The notes beneath the pieces were generated by a model. The model was not told the DNA's origin. It made no database searches and saw only the letters and a program-made list of their open reading frames with translations. DNA of 31,699 nucleotides from Candidatus Dormiibacterota bacterium. GTDB taxonomy: Bacteria; Chloroflexota; Dormibacteria; Aeolococcales; Aeolococcaceae. Positions 15,492 through 23,700 of the stretch are shown here, one piece after another; the first letter of the stretch is position 1; the number at the start of each line of letters is the position of its first letter. The position numbers were made by a program, and so were the translations under genes. The stretch spans positions 1 through 31,699 of the forward strand of contig PMYJ01000135.1 of the NCBI GenBank assembly GCA_003170875.1, given 5' to 3'.

Positions 15492-16037
15492 TCACTGCGA
15501 CCAGGGCCAGGAGCCCTGCGGCAGGGGCACGCTGAGTACGTTCACGAACAGCAGGTGGACCAGCACGCACAAGATCGCGCCAGTGACGACGATAACGGGC
15601 CAGAGACGTGGCCGCATGGTCAGGCCCACAGCGCAGAAGACAGCGATGCCGGCCACCAGGTCCCCCACCCACGGCAGCATCACAGCGTAAGCGAACGCCG
15701 CGCCCACCACCACGGCGACACGCCACTGGCCGGGGGCGCCGGAGATTGAGCTGTTACTCTCGACGGCCACCGCCTTGGCGCGCGCCGGCCAGATGATGAC
15801 GCCCAACGACATCACAAGCAGCAGCGAGAACACCAGGAGGGGGAAGACTGCAGGCCCAGGGTCCGACAGCTTACCCAGGCTGAAGCCGTGAACTCCCAGC
15901 AGCGCGATGGCCGCAACCAGAGCGAAGAAACCGAGGAAGCCACGCTGCGCCCACTGGCGTCCATCCGGGGTCTCGGACTGGTTTGCCGCCACGTCCGGAG
16001 AGCCTTCGGGCCTAGCGGCACTGACCTCTCTCGACAT
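15492..16037 (-). CDS. tctB: Tripartite tricarboxylate transporter, small membrane subunit TctB
   Basis: 181 aa. After a hydrophilic 32-residue N-terminus there are four hydrophobic segments (about residues 33-50, 63-83, 105-137 as a pair, and 143-168), the layout of TctB. It is the poorly conserved small membrane partner of TctA, and assignment leans on topology and on its place between tctC and tctA. The ATG at 16037 follows GAGG by 8 bp. It ends 11 bp before tctA, so the two are co-translated neighbours. Confidence 0.88.
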   Translation of the reverse strand: MSREVSAARPEGSPDVAANQSETPDGRQWAQRGFLGFFALVAAIALLGVHGFSLGKLSDPGPAVFPLLVFSLLLVMSLGVIIWPARAKAVAVESNSSISGAPGQWRVAVVVGAAFAYAVMLPWVGDLVAGIAVFCAVGLTMRPRLWPVIVVTGAILCVLVHLLFVNVLSVPLPQGSWPWSQ

Positions 16038-16166
16038 CTTTCGCGCCTCTACAACAGTTCTACCCGCGGCGTTGGCGGAAAGGAGGGTGATTGAGCCTCC
16101 CTTCCGCCGGCCTGCGGCCCTTGATGCCCGCGCCAGCCCGATGACGGGCCCAGGCGTGACCTCAGC

Positions 16167-17189
16167 TCAGCCCAGCAGCCCGTTGATGCCGGCCCAGCTG
16201 ACGATGTTCTGGTAGGCGGTGATCTCCTTCTGGATCTCAGCCGCCGCCTGCGCGTGATCCATGAGGACGGTCTCCGTGCCCGCCTTCACGGTGGCCGCCT
16301 TGAAGGTGCTGTCCGCAGTGGTCTTCATGCAGGCGTTCTCGAGAGTGGTCATCACGTAGGATGGCGTGTTGAGCGGGACAGCCATACCGTAGTAGGTCTC
16401 TTGGACCAGGTCGACACCCTGCGCCTCGAAGGTCTTCACGCCCGGGAAGGCGGCGTATGCGGTGCTGGTGCTGACGGCGAGAATCCGCGCCTGGCTCACG
16501 TACGGGAGGATGTCCGACGCGTTGAAAATGACCGAGTCGACATGGTTTCCGAGGAACGCCGCAACCTGCGCGGCGCCACCGTCATAGCTCACGTATTGCA
16601 GCTTGACTCCCGCCGTCTTCTCCAGGTTGAGAGTGGCGAGGTTGACCGAGGTGAGGCTGCCGCTGCCGCCTACCGTGATGGTTCCAGGCGCCGCCTTGGC
16701 GGCCGCCAGGTACTGCTGCAAGGTCGTGTAAGGGCTGGTGAGCGGCACGGCGAGCACTAGCGGCTGGCCCACGGTGAGACACACCGGGTCGAGCTGTGAG
16801 GTGGTGTAGCCGGCCGTCCCGCCCAGGGGCTGGACCACGATGTTGGGTAGACCGATAAGCCCGACCGTGTAGCCGTCCGGCGTGGCCTGGGCCACCTGGG
16901 TCCAGCCCAGCGCCCCGCTGGCTCCTGACACGCTGGTGATGACGAGGTTCTGCCCCAGATCCTTCTCAAGGTAGGGCAGCTGGCGCTCGGCTACCAAGTA
17001 GGCCCCGCCGCCGGCGGCGAAGGGCGAAATATAGCTGATGGCCTTGGTAGGGTACTTCGGCGCGGCGGTGGGTGACGCGGTTTTGGATGACGACGACGAT
17101 CCTCCGCTGCTCGACCCGCAGCCCGCCGCAACAAGCGCCACCACCACCGCAAGGATGGCTGCGCTGCCCGGCACTCGATGCAATCTCAC
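16167..17189 (-). CDS. tctC: TctC/Bug-family substrate-binding lipoprotein
   Basis: 340 aa from the GTG at 17189, chosen because AGGAGGAGT lies just upstream and because it gives a clean lipoprotein signal: VRLHRVP, a hydrophobic core, then the lipobox VAAGCG followed by a Ser-rich linker. The mature part is a two-lobed Bug-type receptor: YPTKAISYISPFAAGGG (carboxylate-pinching loop), NLVITSVSGASGALGW, TPDGYTVGLIGLPNIV, and PGTITVGGSGSLTSVNLATL. It captures an organic anion outside the membrane and hands it to TctA/TctB. It starts 44 bp after the CoA-transferase gene, in the same operon. The ligand cannot be told from sequence. Confidence 0.92.
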   Translation of the reverse strand: MRLHRVPGSAAILAVVVALVAAGCGSSSGGSSSSSKTASPTAAPKYPTKAISYISPFAAGGGAYLVAERQLPYLEKDLGQNLVITSVSGASGALGWTQVAQATPDGYTVGLIGLPNIVVQPLGGTAGYTTSQLDPVCLTVGQPLVLAVPLTSPYTTLQQYLAAAKAAPGTITVGGSGSLTSVNLATLNLEKTAGVKLQYVSYDGGAAQVAAFLGNHVDSVIFNASDILPYVSQARILAVSTSTAYAAFPGVKTFEAQGVDLVQETYYGMAVPLNTPSYVMTTLENACMKTTADSTFKAATVKAGTETVLMDHAQAAAEIQKEITAYQNIVSWAGINGLLG

Positions 17190-17233
17190 CTTGACTCCTC
17201 CTGCTGTCTTTCTCGATGCTATTGGCGTTGCTC

Positions 17234-18421
17234 TCAACACACGACACCAGCCTTCCGCAGGTGCTCGATCTCACTGCTGCCCATACCCAGGCCAGCAATC
17301 AGCTCGTCGGTATGCTCGCCGGGCGTCGGCGGGGCTAGACGAATCCGCGCCGGCGTCTCACTCAGATGGATGGGTTGGTCGAGCAGGCGTACCCTGCCCT
17401 TGGTGGGGTGCTCGACCTCACGGACCAGGTCGTTTTCGTGGACCTGGGGATCATTGAACACGCCCGCGTAGTCGTAGACGGGCGAGCAGATGATGTCCCT
17501 CGCGCGGAGGGACGCGAGCCAGTCGTCAGTAGTCCGGGTGACGAGCACCTCCTGCAATACCTCGGTCAGCGCCCTAGCGTTGGCGTCCACGTCGTGGGGG
17601 GTGGCGAAACGCGGATCCTGGGAGAGGTCGGGGATGCCCAGCACCTCGCTCAGCACCCGCAGCGGGTTTCCGTCGCGGACGAAGACCGTCACCAACTGCA
17701 GGAAGGAGTCCCGGGTGCGGTACGTGCTCATCAGCGGCTCGTACTTCTGGCCCACACTCTGCCCCGTGTTCAGGTAGGTGGTGGCCCCTTCGATGTTCGA
17801 GGCGATGGCCGCGTCGAGCAGCGCCAGGTCCACGCGCTGCCCGGCGCCGGTCCGATCCCGGGCGCGGAGGGCCAGCAGTACCCCCTGGGTGAGGAGCATC
17901 CCGCCGAAGACATCCATGATGGAGGTGCGTGCCGGCCGGGGCACGCTGCCCGGGTCGCCGTTCCCCGCGGTGAAGGCCGACATCGCCTGGGCGGCGCGGT
18001 CCTGCCCGCCCATCTCCCGGTAGGGCCCGGTGGGTCCGTAGCCGGTGCCGCACACGTAGATGACCTTAGGGTTGACCGCCCGGAAGTCCTCGTAAGTGAG
18101 ACCGAGCCGTTCCGCGACCCCGGGCCGGAAGTTCTGCACAGTGACGTCCGCGATCTCCACGAAACGTCGTGCCAGCTGGCGCCCCTCAGGCTTCCGGAGG
18201 TCGATACAGATGCTCTTCTTGTTCCGGTTCCGTGAGAGATACCGGGTGCTCACCCCCGCCAACTCCGGGTGTCCCTTGCCGATCCCCCGCCCCGGCTCGC
18301 CGCCGGGAGGCTCGACCTTGATCACCTCGGCCCCGAAGTCACCCAGCACCTGAGTGGCGATGGGGCCGAACATCCAGATCGAGAAGTCGAGCACGGTCAC
18401 ACCGGTCAAGGCGTCAGTCAC
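17234..18421 (-). CDS. CaiB/BaiF-type (class III) CoA-transferase
   Basis: 395 aa from the GTG at 18421, which has GGAGG six bases upstream; an earlier in-frame GTG at 18436 is less well placed. Class III CoA-transferases form interlocked dimers and move CoA between carboxylic acids through a mixed anhydride on a conserved Asp. That residue is Asp170 in TSIMDVFGGM. Other marks are LGDFGAEVIKVEPPGGEPGR, YLSRNRNKKSICIDLR and QNFRPGVAERLGL. As the first gene before tctCBA it probably activates the imported acid, using for example succinyl-CoA as donor. Transcription likely starts at the promoter at 18582-18610, leaving a leader of about 150 nt. Confidence 0.93.
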   Translation of the reverse strand: MTDALTGVTVLDFSIWMFGPIATQVLGDFGAEVIKVEPPGGEPGRGIGKGHPELAGVSTRYLSRNRNKKSICIDLRKPEGRQLARRFVEIADVTVQNFRPGVAERLGLTYEDFRAVNPKVIYVCGTGYGPTGPYREMGGQDRAAQAMSAFTAGNGDPGSVPRPARTSIMDVFGGMLLTQGVLLALRARDRTGAGQRVDLALLDAAIASNIEGATTYLNTGQSVGQKYEPLMSTYRTRDSFLQLVTVFVRDGNPLRVLSEVLGIPDLSQDPRFATPHDVDANARALTEVLQEVLVTRTTDDWLASLRARDIICSPVYDYAGVFNDPQVHENDLVREVEHPTKGRVRLLDQPIHLSETPARIRLAPPTPGEHTDELIAGLGMGSSEIEHLRKAGVVC

Positions 18422-18581
18422 GTCGTCCTCCAGCACCCTGTGACGTGGAATCCGAGCGCCGGACCCCCACCGAGAGAGTTCAGCGATCGCCGGGCCCGGC
18501 GAGCACTTCCAGCAACTCCTCGCCGCTGAAAGCCGAACATATCACCTACTCTTCTATAACTCTTTCGGACTAGCGGTCGCG

Positions 18582-18610
18582 ATTCTAAAACTAGATACCA
18601 ACTTTGTCAA
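18582..18610 (-). promoter_or_regulatory. Sigma-70-type promoter of CaiB-tctCBA block with embedded motif
   Basis: Minus strand: -35 TTGACA (18605-18610), 17-bp spacer, -10 TAGAAT (18582-18587), near-consensus. CTAGT sits in the spacer (plus-strand ACTAG 18590-18594) and is repeated 21 bp downstream (18569-18573), as expected for a repressor contacting two turns of the helix. The -35 and spacer are nearly copied at 29905-29926. Confidence 0.75.
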
Positions 18611-18737
18611 GTGAGGATTCTTCTCGGTAGAGGCGCCGCTGGAACCTCGAGCTTTGATCGACCTCCCCGAGCCGATTCTCGATCTCAAAACGGGCGAGGG
18701 AAGTGAGGGTGAAGAGGTGCTGATACACAGGCGTGAG

Positions 18738-18752
18738 TTAGTGCCCGACTAA
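18738..18752. promoter_or_regulatory. Palindrome TTAGT-N5-ACTAA, possible operator
   Basis: Perfect 5-bp inverted repeat with a 5-bp spacer (gcccg). Both half-sites match the motif seen at the cluster promoters. It lies about 130 bp upstream of the CaiB promoter and could be a distal operator. Confidence 0.5.
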
Positions 18753-18883
18753 TGTGTAAGTTTCTACTGAGACCCGCTCAGCTACCGGCCGACTCACGTA
18801 TCATCGGCACTCGACGGGCCCCAGGCCCCGCCGGGAACGGAACGAGCGGGGAAGCCGAGCAGCGAAGCGGGTCCCGCCTCCGC

Positions 18884-19690
18884 TCAGACGCCCCGGTAGG
18901 TCCCGCCCCGGGCGTCGAGGCGGCCCATCTCCGAGCCGCTCAGCTCGAAGCCGGCCACGTCCGCATTCGCCCAGATGCGCTCTCGCCGCGCCGACCGCGG
19001 CATTACGATGACGCCGTGCTGGAGGTGCCAGCGGACGATGACCTGAGCCGGGCTCCTGCCGTGCCCCTCCGCAATCTCCACCAGCACAGGATCGTCCAGA
19101 TAGGCGCGCCGGAAGGGGGTGTAGCCCTGGAGGACGATTCCCCGCGCCAGGTGGCCCTTCCAGACCCCTCGGTCGAAGAGGAAGGGGTTCCAGCGGATCT
19201 GGTTCACCGCGGGCACGACCCTCGAGCCCCGGGCGAGCTCGTCAAGGCGCTCGAGCGAGAAGTTGCTCACCCCGATGGCGCGGGCCAGCCCAGCGTCGCG
19301 GACCTCGATCAGCCGTCGCCAGGTCTCGAGCCCGGCGCCGTCCTCCTGGGGATGGTGGATGAGCCAGAGGTCCACATAGTCGGTGCCTAGTGCCGCCAGG
19401 CTCTGGTGGAGCGCCTCCAACTCCCGCCCCACCCCGGCCGGGGGGAGCTTAGTGGTGAGAAAGAGCTGGCCCCGCGGCACCGGCCCCTCGGCCAGGGCGG
19501 CGCCGATGTCAGCCTCGTTACCATACGAGGTGGCGGTGTCGAAGTGCCGGTACCCGGCTTCCAGCGCCCAGCCGACAGCCTGCCGAGCGTCGGAGCCCAC
19601 CAGCTGGTAGGTGCCGAAGCCGATCAGGGGGATCTCGATGCCACCGGGGAGCGTGAGCTTTCGGTCGAGCGCAGGGAGTGTCGCGGTCAC
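18884..19690 (-). CDS. Aldo/keto reductase (2,5-diketo-D-gluconate reductase-like)
   Basis: 268 aa from the GTG at 19690, preferred because GGAGG lies five bases upstream; an in-frame ATG at 19702 overlaps that Shine-Dalgarno. Family marks are LPGGIEIPLIGFGTYQL, the catalytic Asp and Tyr in HFDTATSYGNE, Lys in TTKLPP, His in LWLIHHP, and GVSNFSLERL. This subgroup includes the 2,5-diketogluconate and xylose/prostaglandin-type reductases. The late cofactor segment is VIVMPRSARRERI, close to the usual VIPKS. It lies on the same strand as the flanking catabolic genes and behind the ACTAG inverted repeat at 19770. A role in reducing a keto or aldehyde intermediate of the pathway is likely but unproven. 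Confidence 0.9.
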   Translation of the reverse strand: MTATLPALDRKLTLPGGIEIPLIGFGTYQLVGSDARQAVGWALEAGYRHFDTATSYGNEADIGAALAEGPVPRGQLFLTTKLPPAGVGRELEALHQSLAALGTDYVDLWLIHHPQEDGAGLETWRRLIEVRDAGLARAIGVSNFSLERLDELARGSRVVPAVNQIRWNPFLFDRGVWKGHLARGIVLQGYTPFRRAYLDDPVLVEIAEGHGRSPAQVIVRWHLQHGVIVMPRSARRERIWANADVAGFELSGSEMGRLDARGGTYRGV

Positions 19691-20000
19691 CCTCACCTCC
19701 ATTACTTCTGTCGGTCCCCGCTCTGCCCGGCCGACCGCGGCGGGGCAGTGGCGCCGATCAAGAGTCGGCACTAGTATATGGCTAGTTGGTCGTTACCTTC
19801 AGGGAGGCTCATGGTGAGGCGTCCCACCGCAACGACGGCGGCGAGGGGCCGCCGCGGCGACCGGTTCACGTCCCGACATCCCGACCGCCGGCCCCGCCGC
19901 CGCCATGCAGCGCCCCCGGTGATGCTAACTTCTCGGAACAACTCGGACCCGGCCACTCAGCCGTACCGCGGAGGTGGGGAGCGCCGGAGGAGGACGGCGC
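19691..20000. other. Divergent intergenic region, reductase / putative regulator
   Basis: About 310 bases between the leftward reductase gene and the rightward gene at 20001. It carries the inverted repeat at 19770-19786 and a minus-strand -10-like TATACT within it (plus-strand 19773-19778); the matching -35 is weak. The rest, 19800-19990, shows no supported gene. Confidence 0.45.
19770..19786. promoter_or_regulatory. Inverted repeat ACTAG-N7-CTAGT, possible operator
   Basis: ACTAG (19770-19774) and CTAGT (19782-19786) form a perfect dyad around tatatgg. It overlaps the -10-like box that would serve the reductase gene, and it lies upstream of the divergent putative regulator. It matches the half-site seen at the CaiB, enoyl-CoA hydratase and racemase promoters. 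Confidence 0.55.
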
Positions 20001-20489
20001 ATGAGCGTGACCACGACCATCACCATCGAGGCCGAGGACCGGCAGCAGCTCGGCGAGATCCTATCTGCCATCGGCGGCGTGCTCGCCAACGTCACCTCGC
20101 CGTCCATCTCCTTCTCCATGAGCCAGCCGGAGGCCGTCGACCCCCTTGCCAGCTGGTACGCGGCCCACGGCAGTGAGTTCCTGGCACGGCTCACCGACAA
20201 TGCCCGGCGCGCCCTGGCAGTGATCGTCAGCTCGAGCAACGACTACGTGCCCTTCGGCGAGGTGTCAGCCGCCATCGACAAGCGGGGCACGGCGCTGGCG
20301 GGTACGCTGGCGTCCATCGGCATCGCTACCAAGTCGCTCAACGCTCCCGGTGCGCCTTTCGTGCGCGATACCAAGCGCAAGATCTACCGGATGAGCGAGC
20401 CGCTGCGCACCATCTTCCGCGAGCTGCTCGACGACGGGGTCGTCCCAGTCACGGAGGAGCCGGTCTCCTACGCCCACGAGGGGTGGTGA
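20001..20489 (+). CDS. Hypothetical protein, possible winged-helix regulator
   Basis: 162 aa from the ATG at 20001, with GGAGGAGG a few bases upstream. It is the only rightward gene inside the catabolic cluster besides the racemase. Residues 1-25 (VTTTITIEAEDRQQLGEIL) look like a beta strand plus helix. Residues about 62-130 have the rhythm of a winged helix: LTDNARRALAVIVSSS, YVPFGEVSAAI, GTALAGTLASIGIATKSL as a candidate recognition helix, then a basic wing (VRDTKRKIYRM). I do not recognise a named family. Its position, facing away from a reductase across an inverted repeat, is what one expects of a local regulator; this is inference. It could equally be a small enzyme-associated protein. 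Confidence 0.7.
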   Translation: MSVTTTITIEAEDRQQLGEILSAIGGVLANVTSPSISFSMSQPEAVDPLASWYAAHGSEFLARLTDNARRALAVIVSSSNDYVPFGEVSAAIDKRGTALAGTLASIGIATKSLNAPGAPFVRDTKRKIYRMSEPLRTIFRELLDDGVVPVTEEPVSYAHEGW

Positions 20490-20522
20490 GGCCAAGACCG
20501 CGCTCCTCCCGGCCAGGCCCGG

Positions 20523-20553
20523 GGCCCCGCGCCGCCGCTGACGGCGTGGGGCC
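20523..20553. terminator. Strong hairpin between converging genes
   Basis: GGCCCCGCGCCG and CGGCGTGGGGCC pair over 12 bp (one G-T pair) around a 7-nt loop. It sits in the 76-bp gap between the stop of the rightward gene (20489) and the stop of the transaldolase (20566), so it could end transcription from both sides. There is no T-run on either strand, as is common in high-GC bacteria. Confidence 0.6.
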
Positions 20554-20565
20554 TCGGAGACCGGC

Positions 20566-21627
20566 TCAGCTCGCCATCGTTGCGGCGCCGACACGGGCCT
20601 CGCGGATCGCCGTGAGCATCGCCTCCCAGGCACCGACGAAGCTTCCCCGGAAGTGCTGGACGGGGCCGAACTCCTCGAAGTCCTCGAGGGTGAGCGGCAC
20701 GTCGCCCCAGGCCTGCCGGAAATCAGGGAACTTGGCGAGCAGCTCCTCCACCACCCCGGCGGGCATCGACTCCTCGATGGTCGTCTCCACGGGCGGGTCG
20801 AGGGCCAAGATCTCCTCCACGGTGCTGTAGTTGATGGTCGACGCGGTGGGTCCGCCCACCAGCCCGGTGAAGTCGTCGATCGACCGGGCACCTCCGAAGA
20901 GCAGCGTGACCGGGTAGGCCCGCTCCACGACCACCCCGTAACAGCGGCGGGCGAGCGCCACGCCGGCGAGCTGCAGCGTCCGGGGATCGGCAGCGATCGC
21001 GTCGCGCGCCGCCACCTTGCGCAGGTGGTCGCCGAGGATGCCGGTGATCGGGCTCATGAAGAAGGGAGAACGCTCGCCAGTTCGGGCCGTGACCTTGAGG
21101 TAGCGCTCGTTCGCCTCGATCAGCTGAGCGACGCTGAAGACCTCGGTCACGATGGTCGGCCAGCCGTCCTCGACCAGTTGCTCCAAGGCCAGGAGGCCAG
21201 GCGCGGTGGCCGGGACCTTCACCGCCGCGTTGGGGGCGATGTGGGTGGCGGCGCGGGCCGCCCGGAGGATGGCATCGGCGTCGTGGTCCTCCAGGGGCGA
21301 GCCCTGGATCGAGACGTAGCCGGCCAGGCCACCCGACCGCTGGTGCACGTCGGCGAAGCGCTCGGTGATGCGGTCCACCAGTCGCTCCTGCACGTTCTCG
21401 GCCACCTGCGCGACGTCAGCGCCGGGCAGAGCTGCCACGCTGGCTGCAATGACCCCGCGGACGTACTCCGGCTCCCGCTTGAGCAGGTTGCCCCCGTAAG
21501 AGGGGTTGGTGGTGCAACCGACCGCTCCCTGGGCAAGCCCTGCGCCGATCTCGACGGCGGTCGGGTTGTTGATCCACAGACGGGTAGGGGTGCTCGTCGC
21601 GACCCGTTGGAAGTAGCTTTCTGTCAC
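20566..21627 (-). CDS. Transaldolase-family protein
   Basis: 353 aa from the GTG at 21627 (AAGGAG upstream); the open frame further upstream overlaps the previous gene and is not coding. Transaldolases move three-carbon dihydroxyacetone units between sugar phosphates through a Schiff base on a Lys. Marks are LWINNPTAVEI, the signature CTTNPS (residues 38-43), YVSIQGSP, and Lys137 in AAVKVPAT as the Schiff-base residue, near the position of TalB Lys132. TIVTEVFSVAQLIEANE and SPFFMSPITGILGDHL follow the barrel. It is the last gene of the nine-gene operon. In a pathway otherwise made of CoA-ester enzymes it suggests that a sugar-like carbon skeleton is split or joined by an aldolase-type step. 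A true transaldolase and a related aldolase cannot be told apart here. Confidence 0.88.
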   Translation of the reverse strand: MTESYFQRVATSTPTRLWINNPTAVEIGAGLAQGAVGCTTNPSYGGNLLKREPEYVRGVIAASVAALPGADVAQVAENVQERLVDRITERFADVHQRSGGLAGYVSIQGSPLEDHDADAILRAARAATHIAPNAAVKVPATAPGLLALEQLVEDGWPTIVTEVFSVAQLIEANERYLKVTARTGERSPFFMSPITGILGDHLRKVAARDAIAADPRTLQLAGVALARRCYGVVVERAYPVTLLFGGARSIDDFTGLVGGPTASTINYSTVEEILALDPPVETTIEESMPAGVVEELLAKFPDFRQAWGDVPLTLEDFEEFGPVQHFRGSFVGAWEAMLTAIREARVGAATMAS

Positions 21628-21682
21628 GCGCCATCTCCTTGTTGACCAACGACTTCGGCGACCGCGAGGCCCTGCATCCGAC

Positions 21683-22510
21683 TCAACCCGTCGCCTCTCC
21701 GCCCACCAGCTCGGCGAGGCGGTATCCCTGACGCGCCACTGCGGCGCTGTGCGGCTGCTGCGCCGCCTCGACGCACACCCACCCCTGGTAGCCGAGCGCC
21801 TGGAGGGTGCCGAAGAAGTCGGCCCAACCCAGGTGGCCCCATCCGGGCGCCAACCGGTTGGTGTCGCTGACCTGTACGTGGACCAGGCGTCCACTCCGGC
21901 TCGCGGCCACCAGGGCCGCCGGGATGCTGCGCTCCTCGAGCGCCATGTGGTAGCTATCCGCCTCGATGCCCAGGAGGTCAGTGCCGAAAGACTCCACGAA
22001 TTCCAGAGACTGGGCGACGGTATTGAAGAGGTCGGTGAAAGACCGGCTCTGCGGCTCGATCACAATGCGCGTCCCCAGGGCGGAAGCGCGCTCGACCAGC
22101 TGGCTGATCGCGGGCCGCAGCCAGCCAAGCGCCGTCTCCCGGTCGCCCGCCCAGCGGGCGAAGCCGCGCGCGGAGCCAATCGCCATGTGGGTTCCGTATT
22201 CTGCGGCGAGCTCTAGGATGGCGGTGAGGCGGCGCAGCGCCTGAGCGCGCACTGTCGCGTCGGGTGAGGTGAGGTAGAGGCCATCGTCGGTGGCCGCCGG
22301 GCCGCTGGAGACGCCGGTGACCACCAGCCCAGCCGCTTGCACCTGGCGGTGGAAGGCCGCGGTGTCGAAGGCGCCGGGATCGCGGGTCTGCAGCTCCACG
22401 CCACCGTAGCCGATCTCCGCCAGGCTGGGCAGCACCGTCGCGGGGTCGCCGACCCAGGCGATGGGCATCTGGGCCACCTCCGGGGTGGCCACCGTGTAGG
22501 CGAGTCTCAT
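21683..22510 (-). CDS. Sugar phosphate isomerase/epimerase (xylose isomerase-like TIM barrel)
   Basis: 275 aa. The ATG at 22510 overlaps the stop of the acyl-CoA dehydrogenase by one base (TGATG), so translation is coupled. The chain follows the AP-endonuclease-2/xylose isomerase-like barrel: LAEIGYGGVELQTRD (first Glu), an inner strand with HMAIGSARGFA, RIVIEPQSRSF (metal-ligand Glu), LLGIEADSYHMAL (Asp and His), LVHVQVSDTNRLAPGWGHLGW (with the DTNR and PG.G of the family), and WVCVEAA (last Glu). These are metal-dependent enzymes that isomerise or dehydrate hydroxylated substrates. Together with the transaldolase 56 bp downstream it points to carbohydrate-like intermediates. Confidence 0.88.
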   Translation of the reverse strand: MRLAYTVATPEVAQMPIAWVGDPATVLPSLAEIGYGGVELQTRDPGAFDTAAFHRQVQAAGLVVTGVSSGPAATDDGLYLTSPDATVRAQALRRLTAILELAAEYGTHMAIGSARGFARWAGDRETALGWLRPAISQLVERASALGTRIVIEPQSRSFTDLFNTVAQSLEFVESFGTDLLGIEADSYHMALEERSIPAALVAASRSGRLVHVQVSDTNRLAPGWGHLGWADFFGTLQALGYQGWVCVEAAQQPHSAAVARQGYRLAELVGGEATG

Positions 22511-23700
22511 CACCCGTTCCCCCCCGGCAGGGTGGGGACGCCGGCACCCAGATCGGTGCGCGGCGTGGGCGAAGGCGCCTCGGCATGCGTGTGACGCAGC
22601 ACGTGCGAGGCGATGATGTTGCGGTGGATCTCGACGGTCCCGCCAGCGATGGTCCAGCCCCGGGCCAGGCGGTAGAGCCACTCCAGGGGCATGGCCCGGC
22701 TGACCCCGAGGGCACCGTGCAGCTGCATGGCGGTGTCGGTGACGAACTTGGCGGTCTCGCTGGCGTGCAGCTTGACCAGCGAGCTCTCGTACAGGGAGGG
22801 GACCCCTGTTCCAGCGCGCGCCGCGGCACGATAGAGCAGCAGCTGGCTGGCCTCGATGCGCATCACCATGTCCGCCACCTTCCAGCGCAGCCCCTGCATG
22901 TCCACCAGGCGAGAGCCGAACTGTCGCCGCCCCTGGATGTGCTGCTCGGCCAACTCCAGGGCCAGCCTCGCCACCCCCACCGCCCGTGCCGAGTTGCCCA
23001 GCCGCTCGACTAGGTACTCGTTCATCAGGTCGCGCAGGGACGACCCCGAGACCATGACGTTGCCCACCGGCACCTCGCAGTGGTCGAAGGTGAGGGTGCA
23101 GTAACGCTCCCCGGACATCCAGGCGTCGGGGGGACCGATGGTGAGCCCCGGGGCGTCGCGCTCGACGAGGATCGAGCCATAGGCGCCGTCGAGCCGGAGG
23201 AAGACAACGAACACCCCGGCCACCATGGCGTGCGAGGTGTAAAGCTTGGTCCCGTTGATGACAACGGTGTCCCCGTGCGTCTCCGCGCTGGCGGCGAGCC
23301 CGGAGACGTCAGAGCCGGCCTGGGCCTCGGTCAGGGCGATCCCCACCACCAGCTCGCCGCGCGCAACTGGCCGCAGGTAGCGTTCGTGCAGGGCGGGCGA
23401 TCCCCGCCGGGCCAGGTGGCCGGCCGGCCCCGTATTGGCAGCGTGGAAGAAGCCGGCAGTGTGCGGGCAGACCGCGGCCAGGGTTTCGGCGGCCAGGATG
23501 CCGTCGAGCACCGGCCGGGCGGCGCCGCCCACCCCCACCGGTAGGCAGAGGCCCAGGTACCCGCGGTCGGCCAGCATGCGCAGGTTCGGCCACGGAACCT
23601 CGTCGTTCCACGAGAAGGCCTTGGGCGCGAACTGCTGTCGGGCGAGCTTGTCCAGCTCGCCCATCATGGTCTGCTGTTCGGTTGTCAGCGCAAAGTCCAT
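22510..23700 (-). CDS. Acyl-CoA dehydrogenase family protein
   Basis: 396 aa, normal length. It carries the N-terminal helices (MDFALTTEQQTMMGEL), the FAD/substrate beta domain (GIALTEAQAGSDVSGL, VINGTKLYTSHA, CTLTFDHCEVPVGN), and the C-terminal helical domain (RRQFGSRLVDMQGLRW, AMQLHGALGVSRAMPLEWLYR). The usual catalytic Glu of the YEGT motif is not present: the sequence is IAGGTVEIHR (Gly353 in its place). Isovaleryl- and long-chain-type enzymes use a Glu in a neighbouring helix instead; Glu232 in LVERLGNSARA fits that position. It should introduce a 2,3 double bond in an acyl-CoA, passing electrons to ETF. The ATG at 23700 abuts the MaoC stop; its Shine-Dalgarno GGAGG lies in the upstream gene. 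Confidence 0.92.
   Translation of the reverse strand: MDFALTTEQQTMMGELDKLARQQFAPKAFSWNDEVPWPNLRMLADRGYLGLCLPVGVGGAARPVLDGILAAETLAAVCPHTAGFFHAANTGPAGHLARRGSPALHERYLRPVARGELVVGIALTEAQAGSDVSGLAASAETHGDTVVINGTKLYTSHAMVAGVFVVFLRLDGAYGSILVERDAPGLTIGPPDAWMSGERYCTLTFDHCEVPVGNVMVSGSSLRDLMNEYLVERLGNSARAVGVARLALELAEQHIQGRRQFGSRLVDMQGLRWKVADMVMRIEASQLLLYRAAARAGTGVPSLYESSLVKLHASETAKFVTDTAMQLHGALGVSRAMPLEWLYRLARGWTIAGGTVEIHRNIIASHVLRHTHAEAPSPTPRTDLGAGVPTLPGGNG

Larger units (their letters stand above)
18422..18883. other. Regulatory intergenic region before CaiB gene
   Basis: About 460 bases between the CoA-transferase start and the end of the aldo/keto reductase gene. It includes an AT-rich island (18541-18611) with a strong minus-strand promoter, two ACTAG motifs 21 bp apart (18569, 18590), and a palindrome at 18738. 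The remainder shows no gene. Confidence 0.6.
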
